From Acidobacteriaceae bacterium (GTDB taxonomy: Bacteria > Acidobacteriota > Terriglobia > Terriglobales > Acidobacteriaceae): 6,507 bases of DNA. The notes beneath the pieces were generated by a model. It ran no database searches. It was not told the DNA's origin and was given only the letters and a program-made list of their open reading frames with translations. Below, in pieces: positions 1 to 4,921 of the stretch (its first letter is position 1; every line of letters begins with the position of its first letter). The stretch spans positions 11,645 to 18,151 of the forward strand of contig PLSH01000112.1 in assembly GCA_003165095.1 (NCBI GenBank), written 5' to 3'. The translations under genes were made by a program, and so were the position numbers.

Positions 1-395
1 GCGGGAATCTCGCGCTCGATGCGTTCTCGCGCTGCCTTGAGCGCCGAAGCCGAAACGTCTACCGGCTCGTAAACCACCGTTGGCTGCCGCTCGGCCGCGG
101 CTTTGAGCAGCAAACGCGTCTTTTCAGCCGAGCCCGCGCCGAGTTCCGTGATGCGCAGCCGCGCGCCGTCTGCCGCGCTGGCAATCATCTCGCCCGCGTG
201 GCGGGCCAGAATCCCCCGCTCTGTTCGAGTGAGGTAGTACTCGGGCAGCTCGGTAATCTCCTCGAAGAGCCGCGAGCCTGTCTGGTCGTAAAACAGCCAG
301 GGCGGCAGCCGTTTGGGCAGGGAAGCGAGACCCGTGCGCACCGCCTGGGCTACCTGTTCGTCGATTTCTGTTGCAACGGAAGCTGCGAGATTCAT
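1..395 (-). CDS. egtD: EgtD, histidine N-alpha-methyltransferase (partial, C-terminus beyond left edge)
   Basis: The enzyme trimethylates the alpha-amino group of L-histidine with three S-adenosylmethionine molecules, giving hercynine, the first step of ergothioneine synthesis. It is cytoplasmic. The visible 131 residues hold the family's N-terminal signature: LFYDQTGSRLFEEI at 34-47, the substrate-side segment LPEYYLTRTE at 50-59 (its tyrosines lie where the family contacts histidine), the SAM-binding loop ELGAGSAEKTRLLL at 84-97, and YEPVDVSASAL at 109-119. The family is usually about 320 residues, so more than half is missing beyond the edge; no stop or frameshift is visible. The start at 395 is the only sensible one: the ATG at 412-414 is in another frame. 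No clear Shine-Dalgarno sequence lies in the 28 nt after the egtB stop, so translation may be coupled to egtB. Identification is by recognised motifs and by its partner egtB. Confidence 0.95.
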   Translation of the reverse strand, partial: MNLAASVATEIDEQVAQAVRTGLASLPKRLPPWLFYDQTGSRLFEEITELPEYYLTRTERGILARHAGEMIASAADGARLRITELGAGSAEKTRLLLKAAAERQPTVVYEPVDVSASALKAARERIEREIP

Positions 396-423
396 GCTGT
401 TTGTTTCGATGCATCTGAAGCGT

Positions 424-1755
424 TTACGACGCCAGCCGGATGCCGGAAAACTGCCAGCGCGTCTCCGGCGCGAAGAAATTGCGATAGCTTGTGCGGATAT
501 GCGCCTGCGGCGTGACGCACGAGCCGCCGCGCAGCACCATTTGCCCGCTCATGAACTTGCCGTTGTACTCGCCAAGTGCGCCCGCGAGCGGCTGGAAGCC
601 AGGATAGGGCAGGTAAGCGCTCCCTGTCCAAACCCAACAGTCCCCCCACTCCGTGGGTTTCGCGTTTTGGTTGAGAGTAGTGGAAGCCGGCATCAAGTTT
701 CCGGAATCGAGCAGGTTTCCCTCGACTGGCAACCCTTCCACCGCTGCCTCCCACTCGAACTCTGTGGGCAGCCGGCGGCCGGCCCAGCGCGCGTAGGCGT
801 CGGCCTCATAGAAGCTCACGTGGCTTACCGGAGCGGTCATCCTCTGTTCGATCGGTTTCAGGCCGCGGAGGGTAAACACGCTCCAGTTGCCGTCTTCGCT
901 GGTCCAATAGAGGGGCGCCTGCCAGCCGTTGGTTTTGATGGCGGCCCAGCCCGCTGAGAGCCAGAGTTCCGGCCTGTTGTAGCCGCCGTCGGCCATGAAG
1001 GCCAGATACTCGCCGCAAGTGACCAGCCGGGAGGCGAGCGCATACGGCTCCAGCCACACCTGGTGGCGGCCAAGCTCATTGTCAAAGCAGAATCCCGGCC
1101 CCAGGAAGCCGGCCTCGCGGAGCCCGCCTTCGAAATGGTCGAAGCGCATGGGAGTGGGTTGCCGGTTTTCCGAAGTCCGGTTGGGGTTCGCGGTATCCCA
1201 GGTCCCAGAATCGGGACCTGGGGCACCCGGCCTCGATGCGGCGTATGCAGGCCGCAGGGGGTTGGTGAAAAACGCGTGGAGGATGTCGGTGAGCAGGAGT
1301 TCCTGGTGCTGTTCTTCGTGGTTTACGCCGAGTTCGATGCGCTTGAGGGCCTCGGCTTCCGGCCCTGCGTCGAGCAACCGCTCCACTGCCGCGTCCACAT
1401 GCTCGCGGTAGCGCAAAATATCATCCAGCCCGGGGCGCGAGAAGGACGACCGCAGCCGCTTCTCGGGAAACGCCGAAAAACCCTCGTAATAGCTGTTGAA
1501 CAGCCATTGAAAATCCGGGTTGAAGGCTCGGTACCCGGGCACGAAATCGCTGAGAATGAACGACTCAAAGAACCACGCGGTGTGGGCCAGATGCCATTTT
1601 GCCGGCGACGCCTCGGCCGTTGACTGCACCATCATGTCCTCAGGGGTGAGCGGTGCGCACAGCGCCAGCGTGCGGCGGCGCACGGCGGCAAATCGTTCGC
1701 TAAGCCCCGCATCGGCATCGACATGGGTACATTCCGCCTCCGATTTCCTGGTCAT
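424..1755 (-). CDS. egtB: EgtB, ergothioneine sulfoxide synthase (type II-like)
   Basis: This is a non-haem iron enzyme that joins hercynine to a thiol (cysteine or gamma-glutamylcysteine) with O2 to form the sulfoxide precursor of ergothioneine. The 443-residue protein has a DinB-like N-terminal domain (about 20-165) and a formylglycine-generating-enzyme-like C-terminal domain (about 205-443). The expected iron ligands are present: H58 in WHLAH (54-58), and H146 and H150 in NHEEQHQE. NSYYEGF (87-93) contains the tyrosine pair Y89/Y90 typical of the Chloracidobacterium-like group. C-terminal landmarks are GRRLPTEFEWEAA (326-338), WTGSAYLPYPGF (376-387), GEYNGKFM (395-402), MVLRGGSC (406-413) and WQFSGIRLA (434-442). 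I chose the ATG at 1755 because GGGAGGT (1762-1768) sits 6 nt upstream; an in-frame TTG at 1776 lacks this support. An unusually long Pro/Asn-rich linker (about 172-203) is encoded around a perfect palindrome. No egtA, egtC or egtE is visible. Confidence 0.95.
   Translation of the reverse strand: MTRKSEAECTHVDADAGLSERFAAVRRRTLALCAPLTPEDMMVQSTAEASPAKWHLAHTAWFFESFILSDFVPGYRAFNPDFQWLFNSYYEGFSAFPEKRLRSSFSRPGLDDILRYREHVDAAVERLLDAGPEAEALKRIELGVNHEEQHQELLLTDILHAFFTNPLRPAYAASRPGAPGPDSGTWDTANPNRTSENRQPTPMRFDHFEGGLREAGFLGPGFCFDNELGRHQVWLEPYALASRLVTCGEYLAFMADGGYNRPELWLSAGWAAIKTNGWQAPLYWTSEDGNWSVFTLRGLKPIEQRMTAPVSHVSFYEADAYARWAGRRLPTEFEWEAAVEGLPVEGNLLDSGNLMPASTTLNQNAKPTEWGDCWVWTGSAYLPYPGFQPLAGALGEYNGKFMSGQMVLRGGSCVTPQAHIRTSYRNFFAPETRWQFSGIRLAS
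1197..1222. repeat. Perfect 10-bp inverted repeat inside egtB linker
   Basis: CCCAGGTCCC (1197-1206) and GGGACCTGGG (1213-1222) are exact reverse complements around a 6-nt spacer (agaatc). The structure lies wholly within egtB, codons about 178-187, in the low-complexity linker between the two folded domains, where in-frame insertions are tolerated. It resembles a short REP-like palindrome that has become part of a coding region, but no second copy exists in this window to prove that. It could instead be a chance product of Gly/Pro/Thr codons. Confidence 0.7.
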
Positions 1756-1761
1756 GCTCTG

Positions 1762-1768
1762 ACCTCCC
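1762..1768 (-). promoter_or_regulatory. Ribosome binding site deciding the egtB start
   Basis: Read on the minus strand, GGGAGGT ends 6 nt before the ATG at 1753-1755. It is the best Shine-Dalgarno match near the gene and favours this ATG over the in-frame TTG seven codons upstream (1774-1776). Confidence 0.75.
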
Positions 1769-1955
1769 GCGCTCAAAAGAGTGTACCGCGCGCCCGCCCC
1801 CGCTTGCGTCCGTTTCGGCGTGGTGAGGCCGTTCCGCGCAGCAAATTTTCACATTTCGGCTTCTCTTGAGGGTGGTTTGGTGGTCTAATGCCTGTGACGG
1901 CGTCCCGATTGATCGCTCCCTCGATTCCTTCGCCAATTTGGCTGGAGCGGAAGAG

Positions 1956-1961
1956 AGGAGG
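1956..1961 (+). promoter_or_regulatory. Ribosome binding site deciding the TPR gene start
   Basis: AGGAGG, a near-perfect Shine-Dalgarno core, ends 4 nt before the ATG at 1966. It excludes the longer in-frame reading from 1888. Confidence 0.8.
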
Positions 1962-1965
1962 AACG

Positions 1966-2787
1966 ATGTTCAGGCTCGATCACCACCCCCTGTTGCCGGT
2001 CCTGGGCCTCTTTGCATCTCTCCTGGCAATGCCGCCTCTTTGCGCCCAGGCGCCGGTCCCTGCCGCTCCGCCCCAGCCTGCCCCGCTCACTACCGCCCCG
2101 GCCATTCCGACCACCGCGCCGGCCACTCCGCCCACCGCAGAAGAGCTTGGCGACGCACTGGTTGTTCACCAGCGTTACCAGGCAGCCATTGCTGCGTATA
2201 TGAAAGCTCCGCGGACAGCCGATGTCTATAACAAGATGGGCATCGCGTACCAGATGATGTTCAACGTCACCGACGCCACCCACTGTTACAGGGAATCTCT
2301 CAAACTGAATCCCCGCAACTCCGAGGTGCTCAATAACCTGGGCACCGTCTACGACTCGCTCAAGGATTACGGTTCCGCCGAGCATTATTACCGCAGGGCT
2401 GTGAAGATCGATCCGAAGTCAGCCATCGCCTACAAGAACCTGGGCACCAACCTGCTCGCCCAGCACAAGTACAGCCGCGGGTGGGACGCCTATAAACAGG
2501 CGCTGGCGATCGAGCCGGAGATCTTTCAAGACCGCGGCAGCCCCCAGGTGCAGAACCCCTCATCAATTGGGGAACGGGGCGCCATGAACTACTACATGGC
2601 GCTGGGATGCGTGCGCGCCGGGCAAACCGAGTGCGCCTTGCAGTACCTTCGCATGGCTCTGAACGAAGGATTTACCAGCCCCAAGAAAGTGGCCGCGGAC
2701 ATGGCCTTTGCCAGCCTCCGCGACAATCCTGATTTCAAGCAGATGCTGGCCATGCAGAGCAACGCCAAGGATACGCAGGCGCGGTAG
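1966..2787 (+). CDS. Secreted TPR-repeat protein
   Basis: The 273-residue protein starts with a signal peptide: a short polar start (MFRLDHH), a hydrophobic core at about 9-24 and a likely signal peptidase I site after CAQ (26-28). A Pro/Ala/Thr-rich tether follows (29-57), with no lipobox. Three tetratricopeptide repeats follow: about 85-118 (ending SLKLNPRN), 119-152 (ending AVKIDPKS) and 153-186 (ending ALAIEPEI). A helical region at 57-84 is probably a degenerate first repeat, and 206-262 looks like a further TPR-like pair with a shortened end. TPRs mediate protein-protein contacts; no catalytic motif is visible and the partner is unknown. I chose the ATG at 1966 because AGGAGG (1956-1961) lies 4 nt upstream and it begins the signal peptide directly; an in-frame ATG at 1888 would bury the signal peptide. 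It is probably periplasmic, and possibly co-transcribed with the next gene. Confidence 0.85.
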   Translation: MFRLDHHPLLPVLGLFASLLAMPPLCAQAPVPAAPPQPAPLTTAPAIPTTAPATPPTAEELGDALVVHQRYQAAIAAYMKAPRTADVYNKMGIAYQMMFNVTDATHCYRESLKLNPRNSEVLNNLGTVYDSLKDYGSAEHYYRRAVKIDPKSAIAYKNLGTNLLAQHKYSRGWDAYKQALAIEPEIFQDRGSPQVQNPSSIGERGAMNYYMALGCVRAGQTECALQYLRMALNEGFTSPKKVAADMAFASLRDNPDFKQMLAMQSNAKDTQAR

Positions 2788-2832
2788 GAGTTGTTCTCTT
2801 TCGTCGTCTCCGCTGCGCCCTCCTGCGTCTAT

Positions 2833-2860
2833 TGAGGCAGGGCCGCCTCACGGCCGGCCC
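2833..2860 (+). repeat. Overlapping alternative stem-loops upstream of the DUF5666 gene
   Basis: TGAGGC (2833-2838) can pair with GCCTCA (2845-2850) across 6 nt. Alternatively GGCCG (2841-2845) pairs with CGGCC (2851-2855), or GGGCC (2840-2844) with GGCCC (2856-2860). The pairings share bases and exclude each other. They lie just before the AGGAG ribosome binding site (2868-2872). No U-tract follows, so this is not a standard intrinsic terminator. It may be a REP-like remnant or simply GC-rich leader sequence. Confidence 0.4.
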
Positions 2861-2879
2861 GCAATTCAGGAGTTGGCCC

Positions 2880-3761
2880 ATGAAGATCCCCCTCGTCTCC
2901 GCTCTGGTTCTCGCACTTGCATTTGCCGCAGTTTCCCCGGCGCAGAATTCGAGTTCCGCGCCGCAAAACAGCCAGAACCCCGCCAGCGCCGGCCAGAACG
3001 GCAACGGCGCCGGACAGGGAGCCGGGCAAGGTTCTGGAGGAGGCTATGGCCGGCGCGGCGGCGGATTTGGCGGCAGGATGGGAACTGGAAACGGCCTGAT
3101 GGGCACGGTGACGGAGGTTGCAGCCGGCCACTACACCATTAAGACCGATGCGGGCAAGACCGATGCGGGCGAGACTTACACCGTTCATTTCAGCGCCGAT
3201 ACACGCATCCTCAAGATGCCTGCCTACGCTCGCGGCGAGGGCGGCGAGGGCCAAGGCCAAGGTGGCGGGCAGGGTCAGGGCCGTGGCTCGGGCGGCAATC
3301 CTCCCCAGCAGCTCAAACCCTCCGACATCAAAGTGGGCGATGTAATTCAGGTTCGCGGCGACGTGGATGCGACGGCCAAATCCGTGGGCGCCACGGCCAT
3401 TGTCCAGCTTGATCCCGAGCGGGTAAAGCAGATGCGCGAGATGGAAGCCAACTACGGGAAGACCTGGCTCCAGGGCAAGGTGACGGCCATTGACGGCGTT
3501 AAAGTCGCGCTCATGGGGTCGGTCGATAACGCCCCTCACACCTTCACGGCCGACGAAAATACCACGTTCCGCCGCCGCCGCGATCCCATCACCCTGGCTG
3601 ACATTCAGGTGGGCGACGTGGTGCGGGCTGACGGCGCGGTGAAGGACGGCGTGTTTACCGCGACGGGCGTGGTTGTCATGGGTGGGACGCCGGGAGAGAA
3701 TCCAACCGTGCCACGAGCGGCACCGGGCGCTGCACCGGCTTCGCCGCCGCCGGCCCATTAA
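2880..3761 (+). CDS. Secreted glycine-rich protein with two DUF5666-like domains
   Basis: The 293-residue protein opens with a signal peptide (MKIPLVSALVLALAFAAVSP, likely cut after AQ at 21-22), then a Ser/Asn/Gln/Gly-rich disordered stretch (23-72). Two similar beta-rich modules follow. Module A (about 73-177) runs from GTVTEVAAGHYTIKT through TVHFSADTRI to KVGDVIQVRGDVD and is split by a Gly/Gln insert at 118-140. Module B (about 197-267) runs from LQGKVTAIDGVKVAL through HTFTADENTTF to QVGDVVRADGAV. This pattern (G.V..v....v.v, T.f...T.f, i.vGD.v...G) is that of DUF5666, a family of unknown function common in acidobacterial secreted proteins. The tail is Ala/Pro-rich. The ATG at 2880 is preceded by AGGAG (2868-2872) at 7-nt spacing; a longer in-frame reading from 2832 would add an improbable N-terminus. 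A 15-nt tandem duplication lies at codons 88-97. Probably periplasmic or extracellular; function unknown. Confidence 0.8.
   Translation: MKIPLVSALVLALAFAAVSPAQNSSSAPQNSQNPASAGQNGNGAGQGAGQGSGGGYGRRGGGFGGRMGTGNGLMGTVTEVAAGHYTIKTDAGKTDAGETYTVHFSADTRILKMPAYARGEGGEGQGQGGGQGQGRGSGGNPPQQLKPSDIKVGDVIQVRGDVDATAKSVGATAIVQLDPERVKQMREMEANYGKTWLQGKVTAIDGVKVALMGSVDNAPHTFTADENTTFRRRRDPITLADIQVGDVVRADGAVKDGVFTATGVVVMGGTPGENPTVPRAAPGAAPASPPPAH
3141..3170 (+). repeat. Perfect 15-bp tandem duplication in the DUF5666 gene
   Basis: The unit AAGACCGATGCGGGC occurs twice head-to-tail (3141-3155 and 3156-3170), encoding KTDAG twice at residues 88-97. It lies in a beta-hairpin region of module A. Identical copies and a length divisible by three suggest a recent in-frame slippage event. 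Confidence 0.9.
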
Positions 3762-3847
3762 GGCTCTTGCGGCTGTGAGCAGGGCGCGGCAATTTGCGGG
3801 GAGTTTTAGTCCGTATTTCTCACCAGGCGCGTCAACGAATTTGTAGC

Positions 3848-3865
3848 GCCGGCCTCCTGGCCGGC
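3848..3865. repeat. Hairpin 1 of the junction element (left outer arm)
   Basis: GCCGGCC (3848-3854) and GGCCGGC (3859-3865) form a 7-bp stem around loop TCCT. The same hairpin appears inverted at 3976-3993 with one G-C pair changed to A-T. Confidence 0.85.
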
Positions 3866-3869
3866 TGTA

Positions 3870-3890
3870 GCGTGGGTCTCTGACCCACGC
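3870..3890. repeat. Hairpin 2 of the junction element
   Basis: GCGTGGGTC (3870-3878) and GACCCACGC (3882-3890) form a perfect 9-bp stem with a 3-nt loop (tct), directly beside hairpin 1. Confidence 0.85.
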
Positions 3891-3949
3891 CGGACGCCGT
3901 TTTCTCCGTCACGGTGTGTGCAAACTGCATAGATGAACGAGGCTTTGCT

Positions 3950-3971
3950 CTGGCGGCGAGGACGCCGCCAG
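3950..3971. repeat. Hairpin 3 of the junction element
   Basis: CTGGCGGCG (3950-3958) and CGCCGCCAG (3963-3971) form a perfect 9-bp stem around loop agga. It holds the position next to hairpin 4 that hairpin 2 holds next to hairpin 1, but its sequence is unrelated to hairpin 2. Confidence 0.85.
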
Positions 3972-3975
3972 TACA

Positions 3976-3993
3976 GCCGACCAGGAGGTCGGC
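3976..3993. repeat. Hairpin 4 of the junction element (right outer arm)
   Basis: GCCGACC (3976-3982) and GGTCGGC (3987-3993) form a 7-bp stem around loop AGGA, the inverted counterpart of hairpin 1. The substitution relative to hairpin 1 is compensated on both sides of the stem. Confidence 0.85.
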
Positions 3994-4030
3994 GCTACAG
4001 AGCGTCGACCTGGCCGTGAGAAATGCAGGT

Positions 4031-4921
4031 TTAGTCCAGGTTTTTGATCTCGGTGCCGGGAGGGATGGCCACCTGGAACTGGTCGTCTTTGAGGGTCTGG
4101 TTCTGGTTCACCGTCTGCACGCTCAGAATCAGCTGAGAGGCCTCAAGCGGCCGCTTGATGGTGATGATCGAGGGGTATTTGACGCCGCCAAAATCGCGGT
4201 AACCGGCATAGAAGACCTGGGTCTCCAGGTTGCCATCGCTGTCGTACACGTCCTGTTGATAAGGAAGGAGATCGTCGCGGTCGAAGGTAACCACGCGTAC
4301 CGGAGTCAACTGTTTGCTGCCAGGCCTCTGGCGCATGATGTTCAGAACATACTCGGGCGTAATGAGCAAGTGCTTCTTCGCCGGATCCTCAATCGTTTCC
4401 GAGTCCGCGGTCACTGAATAAAGCTCATCGGGCTCTACGCCGCGCACCACCATGGCATAGAAAAAGAAGTCGGGCCGAAGATTTTCGAGCGCGTTGGGCG
4501 ATTTCTTTTTGAGCGAGTTAGCGCCCTTCAGAGCCTCTTTTTTTGAGGGAATGAATACGGTGAAATCCTTGCCGTCGCTGGCCATATCGAACAATGGAAC
4601 GTTGATGACCGGAGCCCGGCCGTAAACCCGCAGCATCTCCGGTTTTCGCAGCAGGATTTGCGCGTTGACGGTTGGCATGGTGGTCTCCAGGCCTTCCCGG
4701 GGCTTCTGCGTGCGGGCCTGAATGGTCACCTTGACGGTGAGGGTCTCAAGCGCATCCCAGCGCTGGTTGAGCTGCTCGACCAACCGCTCCGGCGTGACCG
4801 TGTACACGATGGACGGGGCCTTGGGCACCGGCAGCTTGCGCGTAGTGGGAAACAGCGAACACCCTGCCAGCAAAAGCGGGAGAGCCAGCAGCGGGATTGA
4901 CACCAGGCGGGCAGCCCTCAT
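4031..4921 (-). CDS. Outer-membrane lipoprotein, LolA/LolB/DUF4292-like
   Basis: The 296-residue protein has a lipoprotein signal (MRAARLV, hydrophobic 8-19, lipobox LLAGC with C21 as the lipidated residue). Ser rather than Asp follows the cysteine, which by the enterobacterial rule favours the outer membrane. The mature part has alternating beta strands with the look of the LolA/LolB/DUF4292 half-barrel fold: a helix and strand at 43-70 (TPERLVEQLNQRWDALETLTVKV), a KPEMLRVYG strand (93-101), FDMASDGKDFTVFIPSKK (111-128), a mid-region strand ITPEYVLNIM (187-196), VFYAGYRDFGGVKYPSIITI (236-255) and a closing QFQVAIPPGTEI (281-292). A role in lipid or lipoprotein handling is inferred from fold resemblance only. 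Its ATG overlaps the mltG stop (ATGA, 4918-4921), so the two are translationally coupled; AGGTG (4926-4930) serves as ribosome binding site. Its stop codon lies just beside the right end of the junction repeat. Confidence 0.75.
   Translation of the reverse strand: MRAARLVSIPLLALPLLLAGCSLFPTTRKLPVPKAPSIVYTVTPERLVEQLNQRWDALETLTVKVTIQARTQKPREGLETTMPTVNAQILLRKPEMLRVYGRAPVINVPLFDMASDGKDFTVFIPSKKEALKGANSLKKKSPNALENLRPDFFFYAMVVRGVEPDELYSVTADSETIEDPAKKHLLITPEYVLNIMRQRPGSKQLTPVRVVTFDRDDLLPYQQDVYDSDGNLETQVFYAGYRDFGGVKYPSIITIKRPLEASQLILSVQTVNQNQTLKDDQFQVAIPPGTEIKNLD

Larger units (their letters stand above)
1756..1965. promoter_or_regulatory. Divergent intergenic control region between egtB and the TPR gene
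   Basis: These 210 nt separate two outward-facing genes and must hold both promoters unless these lie within coding sequence. On the minus strand, TACACT (1780-1785) is a passable -10 for egtB but has no recognisable -35. On the plus strand, TCTAAT (1884-1889) is a possible -10 for the TPR gene, again without a correctly spaced -35 (TTGAGG at 1866-1871 is only 12 nt away). I see no strong operator palindrome or riboswitch-like fold. The exact promoters are therefore unassigned. Confidence 0.4.
3815..4024. repeat. Imperfect inverted-repeat element with four hairpins at a convergent gene junction
   Basis: ATTTCTCAC (3815-3823) recurs inverted at 4016-4024, marking outer ends. Inside, a 27-nt arm (3843-3869) matches the reverse complement of 3972-3998 at 25 of 27 positions. 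Each arm is itself a hairpin, and two further perfect hairpins lie between them. Similarity continues patchily outward, up to the stop codon of the lipoprotein gene. This looks like a non-coding REP/MITE-like composite. It fills the space between two convergent genes and could also block or stop transcription from either side, although no U-tract is present. No transposase is visible. The central part (3894-3946) shows no feature I recognise. Confidence 0.75.

Noticed and set aside
313..957. Plus-strand open frame across egtD and egtB
   Set aside because: It lies antisense to two clearly conserved ergothioneine genes and its translation resembles no family; GC-rich codon bias explains its length.
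1866..1889. Sigma70 promoter TTGAGG / TCTAAT for the TPR gene
   Set aside because: The spacer is 12 nt, too short for a sigma70 promoter; only the -10-like part is mentioned as a weak candidate.
1888..1965. Longer N-terminus of the TPR protein from the ATG at 1888
   Set aside because: It would place 26 residues before a classic signal peptide, while AGGAGG directly precedes the ATG at 1966.
2829..3758. Long minus-strand open frame opposite the DUF5666 gene
   Set aside because: It mirrors the plus-strand gene codon for codon, has His/Arg/Gly-rich composition and no recognisable domain, signal or ribosome binding site. The plus-strand reading has a signal peptide and repeated modules.
3870..3890. 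Intrinsic terminator for the convergent genes
   Set aside because: The stem is strong, but no T-run follows on either strand, so I annotate it as a repeat hairpin rather than a Rho-independent terminator.
3843..3998. CRISPR array
   Set aside because: There are only two copies of the repeated arm and they are in opposite orientations, with no regular spacers and no cas gene.
3914..4417. Plus-strand open frame starting in the junction repeat
   Set aside because: Most of it is antisense to the lipoprotein gene, it begins inside the non-coding core of the repeat and it has no ribosome binding site.
4538..4546. In-frame A_AAA_AAA slippery heptamer in the lipoprotein gene (minus strand)
   Set aside because: A -1 shift hits a stop after about six codons and +1 after two; the zero frame gives a full-length protein, so programmed frameshifting has no support.
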